Below the pieces are notes generated by a model. That model saw only the letters and a list, made by a program, of their open reading frames with translations, ran no database searches and had not been told where the DNA came from. A stretch of 64,000 nucleotides of DNA, from positions 114,716,011 through 114,780,010 of the forward strand of contig CM070877.1 of NCBI GenBank assembly GCA_036365515.1, given 5' to 3'. A program made the translations under genes and the position numbers. This document shows, piece after piece, positions 10,801 through 22,066 of the stretch (positions within the stretch are counted from its first letter, which is position 1; the number at the start of each line of letters is the position of its first letter). Source of the stretch: Torymus aiolomorphi. Taxonomy: Eukaryota; Arthropoda; Insecta; Hymenoptera; Torymidae.

Positions 10801-11374
10801 ACGGGTGCGCCTCGTCACTCTTTCTCTCTTCGCTTCGCCCCGCGTACAGCTGCCGGCCTCGTGGCCGTCGGACAGCCCCTCGCCGCTTTTGTTCCTCTCG
10901 TGCGTCGCGTGGGTCTTCCGTGTTGCAGTGCCGGCGCCGTGCGTGTAGTGCTGTGGTGTGTGTGCGTCGTCTCCCGCCTGCCATCGTCGCCGTCGTCGCA
11001 GATTGTCTCACGCAGGCACAGCATGGGCGTCGAGGGCTCATGGGCACGCTCACACCCGGCGCACAGTTTTATTTGCCCATGTGCGTCGTCTGCGAGCGCG
11101 CGGGCATGAGTCTCGGCCTTCGCCTAGCATCTCTTCGTTGGCTTTCTCTCGTTCTCTCCCCTTCAGCCCTGTCGTCGTCGTCGGCCAGGATTCCTGGGCG
11201 GTAGATGTAGTGTGCGCGTCGTCTGCTCGCTGGCATGTCCCTCGACAGACGAAACATCGAATGAGCTGTGTGTGTATGTGCGGGTACACATAGCTCGGTG
11301 TCAGTGCCGTGTCCGCCTCGCTCGAGTCGTGGTATTCGCGGCTCACCGGGGTGCGAGAAGCGCACCTCGTTACA

Positions 11375-11378
11375 AGAT
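11375..11378. repeat. Target site duplication (right copy), AGAT
   Basis: Second AGAT, directly after the TTACA end of the right LTR; it pairs with 115-118. Confidence 0.5.
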
Positions 11379-12342
11379 ACATCTTGACCCTTATTGCAAT
11401 TCACAAATCTTCTGAATTGAATTATATACCCTACCGTGAGTTAGACTTAATGTCATTTTCATCTTTCTTAGAAAAATGATGTATTTATTTTTATGTGATA
11501 GAAATTTTGACTGTCTCTTCTTTAAAATACTTAATTTTCAATCTTGCTAATGCACATGTTTTTCAGTATTAAATTTCATACAGCATTCCCATCTTGAACT
11601 GAATCTACTTTCCAAATTTAAACAAAACTGTCACTACACGCTTGTATTATAATTACACTTATACTTTACAGCTATATATCTTCACATACACAATACATTA
11701 AATTTTTGGTCCGAAATTCACTTGTGAATACAAATAATTAAGCACTAAGAAAAAATCTTTCTCTATCAGAAAGCAAAAACTATGCAAAGCAAACTGTTGA
11801 AATCACATGGTTATATGTATCTTTGCTTATATGAGCTGTCAGCTATGCAACTGTGTTTACACTGGTATTAATAGACAAGTTATATACAGGTACAAAAGGG
11901 AGTATTCATATATAGTAAATTGCTGTCGAATTTTGGTCACGGAATGGTCACTTTACTAGAACAGAAGTGTAAAATTGTCACAAGACGATTCCACTGGCTT
12001 TCGAATTCCACAATATGGTTTATTTTATTTTTACAATAAATCCCGTATGTAAATTTCATTATTTTGTTATCCTTATACTAGCATGGCTTAAATAATGTGT
12101 TTTGATATTTTAAAACACATTTAAGTAAACGTTTTCCTGTCAGAAGCGTAAAAGCATAAAAAAAGGCAAAATAAAAAGAAATCATTTTTTTGTCATTTTG
12201 AAGATAGAAAGCTCTTTTAACAATATCATTTTTAATTTTTTTAATTTTTGATCCAAACTAGTTTTGTTAGGTTCAGAATAATATATGTAATTAAAAAATT
12301 CAATAAAAAAAAGTTGATTTTTTCAAAATTTTTATGTGTAAG
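11379..12342. other. AT-rich intergenic DNA
   Basis: No coding frame, repeat array or RNA gene that I can support. It separates gypsy element A from the truncated gypsy element B. Confidence 0.6.
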
Positions 12343-13279
12343 ACCGCTTTAAATCTAATTTACTGATATACTTAGCTGTTCTGAGCTTGTCGAGGATGTC
12401 ATCCATGTTCTTCAGCGGATAGGCTAAAACTTTTGTTATCTTATTCACTCGCTTATAATCTATACAAAAACAAAACGTGTCTGCCTACTTTGGTACTAAG
12501 ACGGGGCAGCTTCTCCACGGCCCGTTTGAAGGCTCGATTATACCTTCCGCTAACATCCTGTCGACTTCATCCCACGCCGCCTTCAGCATCTTCTGCGAAT
12601 ATTTTCGGGGCGCATCGCGAATCGGCTCGTGTCCCTGAATATCGATGAAGTGTGGCGCGACATTGGCTAATCCTAATGTCGCGGGGGTAGGAGGAATAAG
12701 TCTTCGTTTAATCTCGTCAATTTTCAGTTGCTGGTCCACTGTCGCTCTACTCAGTCCACCAACACTAGTTAGAGCTGGAAAACTTGTGGGATCGTGCCGA
12801 TACGGATAAAATTGCCGCACTATACCCCTCGGAGTTGACCAAGTATCATTTCCATAATCGATCTTCAGCTTAAAGCGACGTTTGAAGTCGATTCCAAGGA
12901 TGCACTCGTACTGAAGGTCATCCGATAGCCCGAAAGGCATAATGTGCTTCATTTCATTGAGTGTAATTTCTACCTTCAAAATACTTTGTACCGATACTGT
13001 ACTACCATCGGCGATGTGCGCAGCGGACGAAAGCTGCTCCAGCTTCTCGGCAAACTTGGCGCTGAGGCCCTTCCCAATGTACGAACATCCGGCTCCGCTG
13101 TCCAGCAACGCCAACAACTTCATCCCATTTAACTCTATGTTGAAGAAGAGGCGCGGCTCGATGCTTCCCATTGGACTGCTCGTAATCAACGATTCGGGAG
13201 CTAGTACTTGACACTTTGTAGTTACCAGAGCGACATCATCTGGAATAGCTGCAGCTTTAGACTTATCGCAGCTTCCCAC
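12343..13279 (-). pseudogene. pol: Protease and truncated RT of gypsy element B
   Basis: A 264-residue open frame starts at MGSCDKSKAA. Residues 55-68 hold the retropepsin core LLALLDSGAGCSYIG, and ECILGIDFKRRF is the second protease strand. The RT N-terminus follows: PRKYSQKMLKAAWDEVDRML, then EGIIEPSNGPWRSCPVLVPK, where the frame ends. The reading continues in another frame as far as NKITKVLAYPL, NMDDILDKLRTAKY and ISKLDLK, then stops matching RT. So it combines a frameshift near 12485 with a 3' truncation in RT motif A. Confidence 0.88.
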
Positions 13280-13350
13280 GATTTTCGCTTCGTTGGCAGG
13301 AGTCGTTATGTTTGAGGGCGGAGGAGAGTCGACTCCACTATTTTCTCCGC

Positions 13351-14220
13351 TTAGTTGTTTCCCGCCTTAGCATTGCACTTGGTGCAGGTTCTCGCCGTGG
13401 CATTTGGCGCGCCACAGTTTCGGCATACTGCAGCATTAACACACTCTCTGCGCCAATGTCCAACTTGTCCACATCGAAAGCACGGTTCACGCTCCTTGCA
13501 TCGTTGCATCTCTTTGTGCTTCAGCTTTGGCGGGACAACTTGCACTGTCCCAGGTTCTGACGGCGGCGAGTCGACCTTCACGTCACTTGTAGCGCGTCCT
13601 TTGCTCTGATTCCAACGATCTGGTCGTTTATTGAAGGGTTTCTTGGAGTCGGACTTGTCCGTTCGTCCGGGTCGCTTTTGAGCTGCATCTTGCGGTGTCG
13701 TCGATACTGGAGTTACATTCATCGGCGCTACATCAAGTAACAGAGTATCGATAAGGCTGGCCTGCTTTATCACGACTACTTTCCCTGCGCGTTGAGTTTT
13801 CGGTGTTATGTACGCCGAAGAGGGGAAAGACGACTCTGCCAGCGAGGGTGGTGGCTTGTAGGCTCGATCTTGAGCTCGACGAAGCTCCTCTTTCTACCCC
13901 AGCTTCTGTAACTCCGGGAATGTCTCAAAATCCTTCCTATCGAACCTCATTCGGTAAGAAGGGTGCAGCTTTTGGTATACTCGATCCAGCTGCTCGTGTA
14001 ACGTCAGCGGCGGCTTCAGCTGGTCGAGCAAATCCCTCACTTTGCACAGATAGGTCGAAATCGACTCACTTGATCCTTGAGCGCGACCTTCCAATTCTTT
14101 GCGAAGCCTTTCTTGCACATCTTCGAAGCTATATTGCAAGCGAAAAGCTTCCACAAGATCTTCATATGATTTCCAGAATTGATATTCTCTGCGTGTTTGA
14201 GAAAGCCATGATAATATTAA
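13351..14220 (-). pseudogene. gag: gag of gypsy element B (capsid and nucleocapsid)
   Basis: The capsid part is the retrotransposon gag fold region: FWKSYEDLVEAFRLQYSFED, then ISTYLCKVRDLLDQL, LTLHEQLDRVYQKLHPSYR and FPELQKLG. A TAG at 13894 interrupts the frame, which then continues in phase to the nucleocapsid. The nucleocapsid has two zinc knuckles, CFRCGQVGHWRREC and CRNCGAPNATARTCTKC; the second is unusual because the His position is not canonical. The 5' end of gag is lost at about 14220, where a pyrimidine-rich stretch ending in CAG precedes the coding sequence, so a 3' splice site cannot be excluded. Confidence 0.85.
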
Positions 14221-14439
14221 TATGAGTAACATGCTGTGGGTGTTAAAATAAATTTGAGTCACACACATAAGTAAATTAAACTATAATATATTATATAAGT
14301 TCAAAGTCACATCAAAATTACATTCTGGTTTATAAAAATACATTCTTTTAAGTTCTAATAATACTTAACAATAGTTAACATTAATTCATGTACAGTTTAA
14401 TTACATTAATTCTAAAGATTCGCATTCAAGTAATAATCT

Positions 14440-15380
14440 CAGTTGAAATGGTTTTGTTCGAATGATATAAATGAGTGAATATTAGCAAGTAGTGTGTACG
14501 CAGTAACGATTGAGTAATAAGTACTTAGACGAATGTAGTTGCAATCTCTCACTAGAGATGACTAACCTGTGTCGCACAATGAGTTTGGCCAAAGTTGAGT
14601 ATATCCGTTAAATGATATATATTCGATGAGTGATGCTAATGAGTCTTGCTAATTCCAATGAGTGAGTGAAACGCTTGCCTTGACTCTGCCGCAACTCGCT
14701 GCTGATGGTAGAAGGTGCTGCTGGTTGAGTACACAATTCAATATTATTGATTTAATTGTGACCCATAATTGAGCGCACACGATTAGGTAATTATTGATCC
14801 AATCGTGTGTGTGAAAATTCCGCCAGACAAGAGTGTAATGAGTTTGTCTGTGTCCGCGCACGTGCTTAGTCGCTGTGTAATTTTTGAGGTTACCCTGCAC
14901 GAGTGCTGCAGATAAACTGCAACGGTGAGTTGCTCCAGCGATGCAGTGGCCAAAGCAAGGAGATGAGTTTTCCTTGATGAGTCGAACCAGTGATGAGTAG
15001 AGCCAGAGATGAGAAGAGCCAGTGAAACAGTTGAGTAGAGCCGATGAGAATGATGAGAAAATCCGATGGAGAATTGCAGTGTAGTTGCCGACCGGTGTTA
15101 CCTCGTGGCGAGCTAGATGCAGAGAGAGCGAGGCCTTGAACCACTTCCTTCTTCTCGGCCTCGACCTCGTTACCGCGATAATCAAATCAATCACTCTCTC
15201 ACATTTGCATGGGAGAGAGCGAGAGAGACCGACATATTACGTATAACTTGAGTAGTCAGTGTAGCATCTCAGCTTTTCCACCGAGACACCACGAGATGCT
15301 GCCGCGCCGCGGCGACGCAGTGAGTGGAGCCGTTCCGCGAGAACGCGCGGGAATTCAAACTTACTGAATTCCGAAACACT
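14440..15380. other. GC-richer non-coding block, possible LTR of element B
   Basis: Composition rises compared with both flanks and short GATGAGT/GAGCCAG-like motifs recur at 14985-15060. It lies where the 5' LTR of element B would be expected on the minus strand. I could not find a TG...CA pair, a primer-binding site or a second copy. Confidence 0.22.
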
Positions 15381-15429
15381 GCGAAACCATTGCCATGCGT
15401 CTTTATCTAAAACTGATGGTAACGCTTTA

Positions 15430-16640
15430 AACGAGAATAAAATAAAAAATTCATATAAATTTATAGCCTGCTCAAAAGTCCTTTACATTTTACTAACCGT
15501 TTTATAAGCAACATATGTTATATCCTTTTCCCCCGTGTAAATATCATATAAGATCTCATATGAGAATTTCAGACAGCGCATATCTCGTATGAGATCTTAT
15601 ATGTGATGTCATATGCAATTTTACGTATTATGGGATCTCATATGAGATCTCATATGATATTTTCACGCCGGTGTGTACTTTCTATTTAAAAACAGAGTGA
15701 TAGATTCATAGATCAGTAGTTAATATATGTAGAAGCAACCCATTTATACATTTTATCTGATCTTTAAACATATGAATATTTATATGAAAATGACCATGCC
15801 TTACACCTTGAACTGCAAACCGTCGAGCCCGCCAAGTATGTACGGGAGATCGGAGGACCACCCCTGCTAGAGTAGCTCTAGACTTCTCTTGTCCTTCCAA
15901 GATGCTTAATATTATAGGAAGTTCAAAATTGAGGAGGAATAATGAAAAATAGTGATGTGTTGGTAACTATGTAATTCTTTTATACAGGCTTTGACTTTTC
16001 GTAAATACCTGAAAAAATTCTTATGAATTTTAGAAATAAAAAGAAGGTATTACAGTTATAAATTTTGGCCCACACGGGCGTAAAGTACGTAGGTACTATA
16101 AAGTTTTGTAGGAGTGTGTGAGCTATTGGGCCTCTTGGGAGTTATGTAGTTTTTTATGCCTGCTGGGTGAATAATTTGGAAGTTACAACGTGGGCGTAAA
16201 ATGTAATTTTACATGCGAGGTATGAAAAGTTCTTATGGCCGGTACTTGACTATAATTAATTGATTTCAGTACTTTCTTGTGTTTAATTTGTATAGAAGAA
16301 TGAAGAAATTTGAATACATTTCTGAGAACATAGTCATAAAGTTTTTCGGAGAATGGTTTGCATTACTTGACTATCGATAATTGATTTCACAACTTTCGTT
16401 TGTTTGATTTGCAGTGAACAATTTGAATGTACTTACATATAATTTGTTGACCATACATTGACTCAAAGAAGTAAAAGACTTTTTTACTATAGTATTTATT
16501 TGAGTTCTTTTAAAAAATCATAAATATTATTATATAGATTATATAGAAAAAACTTCTATACTTGCCTTATTTTATACTTTCGTAGAAAGTTTTATTAACA
16601 ATATTATTATTTGTACAGTCATGAAAAAAATTATTACCAT
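15430..16640 (+). repeat. Dispersed repeat family C, copy 1
   Basis: Starting at TAAAATAAAAAATTCATATA the sequence matches 28480-29460 in the same direction and the rest of the 26636-29745 palindrome in both directions. Shared landmarks are GGACCACCCCTGCTAGAGTA, ACTTGACTA...AATTGATTTC and CTTGCCTTATTTTATACTTT. It has no coherent protein and looks like a non-autonomous element. Confidence 0.75.
15530..15668. mobile_element. Palindromic GATC-iteron insertion (MITE-like)
   Basis: An array of GATCTCATATGAGATC palindromes flanked by diverged inverted ends (CCCCCGTGTAAATATC and, reversed, CACCGGCGTGAAAATATC). The family C copy at 28545-28590 lacks this block, so it is a discrete insertion of about 135 bp. 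Confidence 0.7.
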
Positions 16641-17025
16641 TTATAGAGAGTGCTTATTGAATAGATGAGATCAGAATAAATAAAAGGACTATAGACAAAT
16701 TGAGTTGTTAAAATATATTTAAAAAATTAGTTTTTTAAAGAACGTGTTGATTATTTTGAAAAAATATTTAAGCTCTCATTAAAGTTTTTGGTACAGAGGG
16801 AGAGAGAGAGGGGGAAGAAAGAGAGGGTGGAAGAGTTTAGTAAATAATGTTTGTTAAGTATAAAACCATGTACAATTGACTGGTGATACTGAAGCGATCA
16901 CCTACGTAACTTTAAGAGACTGCCTAGACTTTGTAAGTAAATCTTGTTCGTTAATCTTAGATGCGATTACTATTGTTTAGTTTATAACTTTCATTAATGT
17001 GTATTTTATTATTTAAATTTGTACT

Positions 17026-17070
17026 AGTGTCTTGAGAAGGAGTTTAAATAAAAACTCGAAACGTCGACGA
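17026..17070 (+). ncRNA. Hammerhead-like ribozyme motif (a)
   Basis: Stem I GUC/GAC, core UUGAGAA plus G, stem II GAGUUU...AACUC, then GAAACGUC. This is the layout of the small hammerhead ribozymes of Penelope-like elements, but core positions 3 and 8 are U and A instead of C and G, and one G is extra before stem II. Confidence 0.4.
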
Positions 17071-18809
17071 TTAATATATCATCGTGGGTTGTCATTTCGT
17101 CATCCTTGACTTACCCTTCCTTTGGACAGCAGGACCGTCAAAGCCAATTATTCATTACTCAAGTAATATGCAGCTGTCGTTAGAATCTTAACTACTATAA
17201 AACCATATAGAATAGTAACCAAACTTATTCTTGCCTATAAGTTTTTACTTTTGTAAAAAAATTTTTTAGAGAGATTTCACAACTTTTGAAGAGTAAAAGT
17301 ACATTATAAATAATGTTCGTTAAGTATATAAAATTACACTTTAATTGATTTCACAACTTTTTTGGGTTTGACTTTCAGTATCCGCGTGAAAGAAATTTAT
17401 TTCGACTTTAGAAAGCAAAAATTTATTATTTATTCGTAGAATTCCTTTTCATATAATAAAACGTAAATAATGTTTTAGGGTATTGTATAGGTTTCGGAAA
17501 ATAATTCTTATGGTTTCCGAAAAAATTCTTATCGTTTGTAAAAGATTTTGTAAAGTGATTGTAAAGGTTTTGGAAAATAATTTCTTAATGGATTTTTTAA
17601 AAGATGTAGTGATGGACCATTTTTGGAGATATTTTGTAGAGAAAATATAATAATGAATAATTTACAGAAATGATTCTGTTATTGAAAGTACTCAAATTTA
17701 ATTTAATGAGCAATACTACTGATAAGAAAAATGATTTTTGTAAGAAAAAGAAAACATTTTCATAGCAAATACATACAAACAAATATTGTAAAGAGATAAA
17801 GAGATAATTTAAAAATGAGCATAATTGCTGCTAATAGCAAAAATCAGTTTTGTGAGAAATAGAAAATGTTTTTATAAGAATTATAGAAAATACTTTAAAA
17901 AATAGTTTTTAAAAGTGTTTATTATAATGGTTTCAAAAAAACATTTAAGCTTTCAGTCAAGTTTCTTGTAAAGAGTTGGACAGTTGTTAAGAGCAAGATT
18001 GTTTGGATAAAAACATTAAACTTTTATTAGTATTTCAACAGAGAATTTAAAGTTGTTAAAAAAGATAACAATAATATATTTTTTCTTTATGGCTATCGCA
18101 AGGAATAAAAGAAAAGAGTACAAATTCTCAGAATTACAATTCAAATCTTTGTATCACCTGATTCTCTTGCTTTTATAAAACTCGAAGTTCAAAGTTGGCT
18201 GAGAAGTTGAGTTCTCATGTCAACTGACATTTCCATAGCAGCAGGCAGTACAAAGTTTTTTAAAAACTACTCTTTCGCATCTATTTCTCTGAAATCACCT
18301 AATCCTCTAGCCTTTACAAAATGCGAAGCTCAAAGTTTGCCAAGTTAACTACCCTTACGTAACAGCACCTGATACTAAGTTTTTTCACAAAACACTCTTA
18401 TGCATCCATTTGCTTTTGTTTTTTTGACAATTTCTTACTCCTCGAGAGCTCTAGACACAAGAACAAAGTGTCCCATTAGTGTACCACTAAATTATTTTTT
18501 GATGATTTTTAAGTGAAAAGTTAAAGGTTCTGTAGAATTACGCATATATGAAATACTAATAAACCAAACATTTTTGCCAAATTAGTTAATACTTTTAGTT
18601 TTTATTTTTTATTTTTATTAATTACTAATAGTAGATTATTATTTATATTAATAATAATAATTAATAAATATATAATAATTATTAAATAATTTAATAACTC
18701 ATATTAACTGTTAAAGAATGTTTAATAACAGTTTATATAATTGTTTGAAAGATACTTATGGATCAGGATGGGGCTTTTTTAATACAAAAAAAGAGACTTG
18801 ATCTTTTTT

Positions 18810-18868
18810 TCTGTAAATGCTTCAAAGCGACGTTTCGTCGGCTTGGTCTGCCGACCTCTTCAGGCTTA
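18810..18868 (-). ncRNA. Hammerhead-like ribozyme motif (b), canonical core bases
   Basis: On the minus strand the core reads CUGAAGA (consensus CUGANGA), one extra G, a perfect 6-bp stem II GUCGGC...GCCGAC with a 7-base loop, then GAAACGUC. Stem I is weak (CUUAAGC against GCUUUGA-like). It is the best match to the consensus in this window. Confidence 0.5.
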
Positions 18869-18944
18869 AACGTTGGCACAAGTCAACGAGTCAAAATTTA
18901 TAACGATGTACAGTCATATTAACACTTACGGCTGATATATAGTT

Positions 18945-20275
18945 TATATAATTCTTATTAACAGTTTTCAACTTTTCTGAACAAAAATATTTCCGCTAGA
19001 GAAAATACCAATAAAAATTCCTATGATTTTGTAACTTTCACTACAAAACTACCAATTTTCACTATAAATTGTAGTCATTTTCATGAAAATTTGAATCTGT
19101 CTGATGGTTACTATAGAAAATTGTAATTTTTCCTACATAATTTTTCTCCGTGTATATACAGAGATAAATGTAGAATATGTTGAGCAATCCAAACTTAAGA
19201 ATGCATGTTACCAAACCAATATCGCTGTGGCCAAATGCTTCATAAAAATGTTTACAGCAGCAACACTTCACACGACTCATAAATTCATCACAGTGCATAA
19301 CTGTTTCAACTTCAGAAAATAAAATGTCAATTGTATCATAGTGAGTGCAGTCAATGTTTGATGATAGTATAGCTTTCCGGCATAAACAAAGGTTCTAATG
19401 TACTTTTATATAGTATCACATGTTTTCCTTCCTTTGAAAGTTGATTCGAATTGGAGCTCATCTATGTGTTTTATGTAAGAGTAAGGATAGATTCAATTTA
19501 TGCCATTCCTATTTCTTATGCCAAGTACAATATCCATAAAAGCAGGTGGTGCAAAGTTTTTTCACAAAATACTTGTTCCAGACTATTGTATTTTGTCAAA
19601 TTCAAAAAGTTCTTAACGCAGGTATGTCGTTATATCAGTAGGTCCCAGCTGCAAATTCTTTAAGAGCAATCATTGCTGCTTGTTTTTTTGTTGAAAACAT
19701 AAGCCAGATGTGAATGTTGCTTTTACAATAGCCCAGTTTCGTTTCAGCATTGGAATGCAAATTCATAAGATTACCTTTTGCAGCATCTAAATAAAATTGA
19801 CAACCAATTATTAATAAACATATTAACAATGAAAAAAAATATTCTAGTTATCCATGGTGGAAAATGAGAATATAAGCATAAACATCATATGAAAAATGCA
19901 AAAGCCATTTCTTCACCAGTGAGACTACTGTTATTAGCATTCCAGTCGCAAATATCACTCATTTCTTTTTATGAAATCTGGAGTTGGTTTTTGATGTCTC
20001 ACACCCCGGGAAAATCATACATGAGAATAACTGAGCACTATTATTTGTTGACATTTTCACAATAACACACCGTTGTCGCTTTTTTCATTTGACATAATCT
20101 TTTAATTGGTGCTTGTGAGTAAATATATACAACAGCAAAGCACTGATATCGACTAAGCTTCTTGAAGATGACCAATGCCTTTCCATTAATAATATAACCA
20201 CCAGGATCATGAAGACAATCGTTCAATTTGCGAATTCATAATTAGATTTTTCAGACCATACCCAATTAGAACTTC
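18945..20275 (+). repeat. Dispersed repeat family B, copy 1
   Basis: Matches 55000-55850 in inverse orientation over more than 1 kb (for example TTGAGCAATCCAAACTTAAG and the AACAGTTTTCAACTTTTCTG edge). The end around 19990-20075 (CTCACACCCCGGGAAAATCA) matches the 277-bp tandem units at 54425-54980. Short frames on both strands are similar between copies, but no known protein emerges. Confidence 0.7.
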
Positions 20276-20559
20276 TCAACATTATTGGCTGTATCTCCAA
20301 AATTACTTGGAAAACTCTTCTTCTGTAATATTTGTATCTGTAAAAGTAAAAACTCACACAAAGTATCAATTTTTAAAAAATGATTTGAGCCAATTAACAT
20401 TAAGCCAGCAAGCATTAATCTAATAAAAGTTATTCCCTCGTTGATTGATACATGAATAGATGAATACTTATATCTTGTAAATGATGATTGTATATACGGA
20501 CTAATGCGTATATTGAAAATATGTATGAAAATAACAAGGTTAGGTTGATACCATATACG

Positions 20560-20624
20560 GATTCTCTCTCTCCCTCCCTCTCGCTCTTCTCTCTCTCTCT
20601 CTCTCCCTTGATCTTCTCTCATTC

Positions 20625-20660
<36 letters not shown>
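20560..20660. repeat. CT-rich low-complexity tract
   Basis: Broken (CT)n/(CCCT)n runs. No other feature between here and the repeat upstream. Confidence 0.9.
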
Positions 20661-20939
20661 GCCAGTCGGTCAAAAATGCTATACTATGTACCGGTCGGAC
20701 AAAAATGTATAGTTTGTGCACACGGAAGAATATGGAGAAAATTTCGGAAAGGAAGCAGTACATAAAAATATTCAGATCTCTAAATCTTTTGAACGAGACA
20801 ATCTTTTTAAATGAAACCTTTCGATTTGAGTAGAGAAATGAAATGGCTTTCAATTAAGACTACATGTTAATATAGTTCAAACAAATCTAATACGTATAGG
20901 CGCATTGAATTTCTCACACACCCATTTCAATGTATAAGT

Positions 20940-21010
20940 ATATACATATAGCACGGGTCGCTCCTTCAGGCTTCTTCTATACTTGCCATCGGAGCGCTTC
21001 CACGCTCCTT
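20940..21010. repeat. Short dispersed repeat (copy 1 of 3)
   Basis: CTATACTTGCCATCGGAGCG then CTTCCACGCTCCTTGATCC. Near-identical copies are at about 37570-37622 and, reversed, 53450-53520, in two cases joined to a CACCCATTTCAATGTATA segment. Confidence 0.7.
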
Positions 21011-21186
21011 GATCCAAAAATAGTTCCTTGAGGAACACCCATATTGACTGACTGGAATTGGCTGTTTATATTATTTAATTTTACTTTTTGCAGTCTATTT
21101 CCTAGATAACTTTTTATTAGGTTATAAGCACTTCCTCTTATTCCGTAATTGTATAGTTTATCAAGTAAAATAAAGGTGAGAATCAT
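20998..21186 (-). pseudogene. Jockey-like LINE reverse transcriptase fragment
   Basis: Minus strand reads LLDKLYNYGIRGSAYNLIKS, then YLGNRLQKVKLNNINSQFQS and VNMGVPQGTIFG. The YGIRG...SYL.NR and GVPQGT blocks are the part of non-LTR RT between motifs A and B, closest in style to the Jockey clade. About 60 codons remain; both ends are cut and fused to unrelated repeat sequence. Confidence 0.8.
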
Positions 21187-21579
21187 TTATTTTAAAAATA
21201 AATTTGTAATAAAATAATATATACACGGTGACCTATTTTAATCGCCGCACCCGAATTTCTCGGAACCTAAGACAGATAGAGAAAACTGGTTCCAACAAAA
21301 GTTATAGGGAACAAAGGGGGCCACATAATGGCGCTAACGACTGTGACCTTGAACTTGACCTTTGAGGTTATTTCAAGGTCAAAGTGGTTTTTTCATATGG
21401 AAACACCTAGTTTTGACCCCGGATTCGGAAAGAGCGGAAAATTTTACGTTCAAAATCATACTGAGAAATTTTTTCCAAGGTCATTTCAAGGTCAAATCTA
21501 GGTCAAACTCAGAAAAGTCCGTTTAAAATCGTTTTTTTTCATGAACCACAGACTAAGCTGGTTCAAATTGATCGTAGGC

Positions 21580-21790
21580 TTAATAGAGAAACCCACACAC
21601 CCAAAACTTACACATCCTAGTAAACAAAACTCAAACTCGTACATCCTAACCCCATACACTTCATGCCCTCACATGCTGAACTGTTACACCCCGGTCCCAC
21701 AACCACACCCAACACCCCCCAGTCCCACACATCCCTACCCCACGCATGCTAATCCCATACACCCCAAACCCACACATCCTGAACCCTGAA
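21580..21790. repeat. C-rich minisatellite in the left arm
   Basis: Imperfect CCACACATCCTAACCCCATA units of roughly 25-35 bp. Confidence 0.7.
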
Positions 21791-21929
21791 AAATTTTTCT
21801 CAAGGGCAAAATGATTTTTTAACGGAAACCTTAAGATCGTTGAAGCTTCTGTTATAAATGTATTAACCTTACTTTTTGCGCTACCCAGAAACAACGACGT
21901 GGTCGTAGTAAGGATTGTTTCCTTTGGGG

Positions 21930-22052
21930 TGCTTAATTAAAGTGAATCCCCTTGCCTCTCACTGGTCGGTGTGCTTGATTATAGTGAGTCCCCTTGCTTC
22001 TCACTGTTCGGGGTGCTTGATTATAGTGAGTCCCCTCGCCTCTCACTAATGT
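21930..22052. repeat. Three 50-bp subterminal repeats in the left arm
   Basis: GTGCTTGATTATAGTGAGTC and CCCTTGCCTCTCACTGTTCG recur three times with few changes. The right arm has the mirrored set at 23905-24015. They may be transposase-binding repeats. Confidence 0.75.
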
Positions 22053-22066
22053 AAATACATTTTTAT

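Larger units (their letters stand above)
119..11374 (-). mobile_element. Decayed Ty3/gypsy LTR retrotransposon (element A)
   Basis: Read on the minus strand the order is 5' LTR, primer-binding site, leader, gag, protease, RT, RNase H, integrase, an extra ORF, 3' LTR. This is the Ty3/gypsy order, with integrase after RNase H. The two LTRs share about 1.5 kb at their U5-side ends and are flanked by a possible 4-bp duplication. The element is GC-richer than the surrounding DNA. It cannot be autonomous: gag has an in-frame stop and an inverted piece, the protease-RT junction and the integrase are frameshifted, and RT has lost catalytic residues. Confidence 0.93.
8978..11374 (-). repeat. Right (5') LTR of gypsy element A
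   Basis: It starts TGTGAC, next to the primer-binding site, and ends TTACA before AGAT. The U5-side 1.5 kb is nearly identical to the left LTR. The remaining 880 bp (10498-11374) are GC-rich, contain TCTC tracts and about 100-bp repeats, and have no counterpart in the left LTR. Confidence 0.75.
12343..14220 (-). mobile_element. Fragment of a second Ty3/gypsy element (element B)
   Basis: Order on the minus strand is capsid, zinc knuckles, protease, start of RT. RT breaks off at 12343 just after KYISKLDLK, the motif A strand. The gag N-terminus is missing at the other end. The proteins differ clearly from element A (two canonical zinc knuckles, a different protease), so it is another family. 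No LTR pair is visible. Confidence 0.88.
16641..18940. other. AT-rich DNA with short repeat scraps
   Basis: No gene seen. It contains a piece matching 56400-56470 in inverse orientation near 17195-17270, a GA-rich tract at 16798-16835 like the one in family C, AT-only stretches around 18600-18700, and the two hammerhead-like motifs listed separately. Confidence 0.6.

Noticed and set aside
10392..11293. Long frames on both strands in the U3 half of the right LTR
   Set aside because: Produced by TCTC tracts and GC-rich repeats; Arg/Ser/Leu-rich, overlapping in opposite directions, no domain.
14649..15194. 181-codon minus-strand frame in the GC-richer block near gypsy element B
   Set aside because: No recognisable motif; overlapped by another frame; composition fits non-coding LTR-like sequence better.
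19062..19829. Possible conserved small proteins in repeat family B
   Set aside because: Frames are similar in the two copies, but on both strands equally, which is explained by DNA-level repeat similarity.
21541..21789. Pro/Thr/His-rich protein in the transposon arms (also 24014-24352)
   Set aside because: It is a translated C-rich minisatellite, not a gene.
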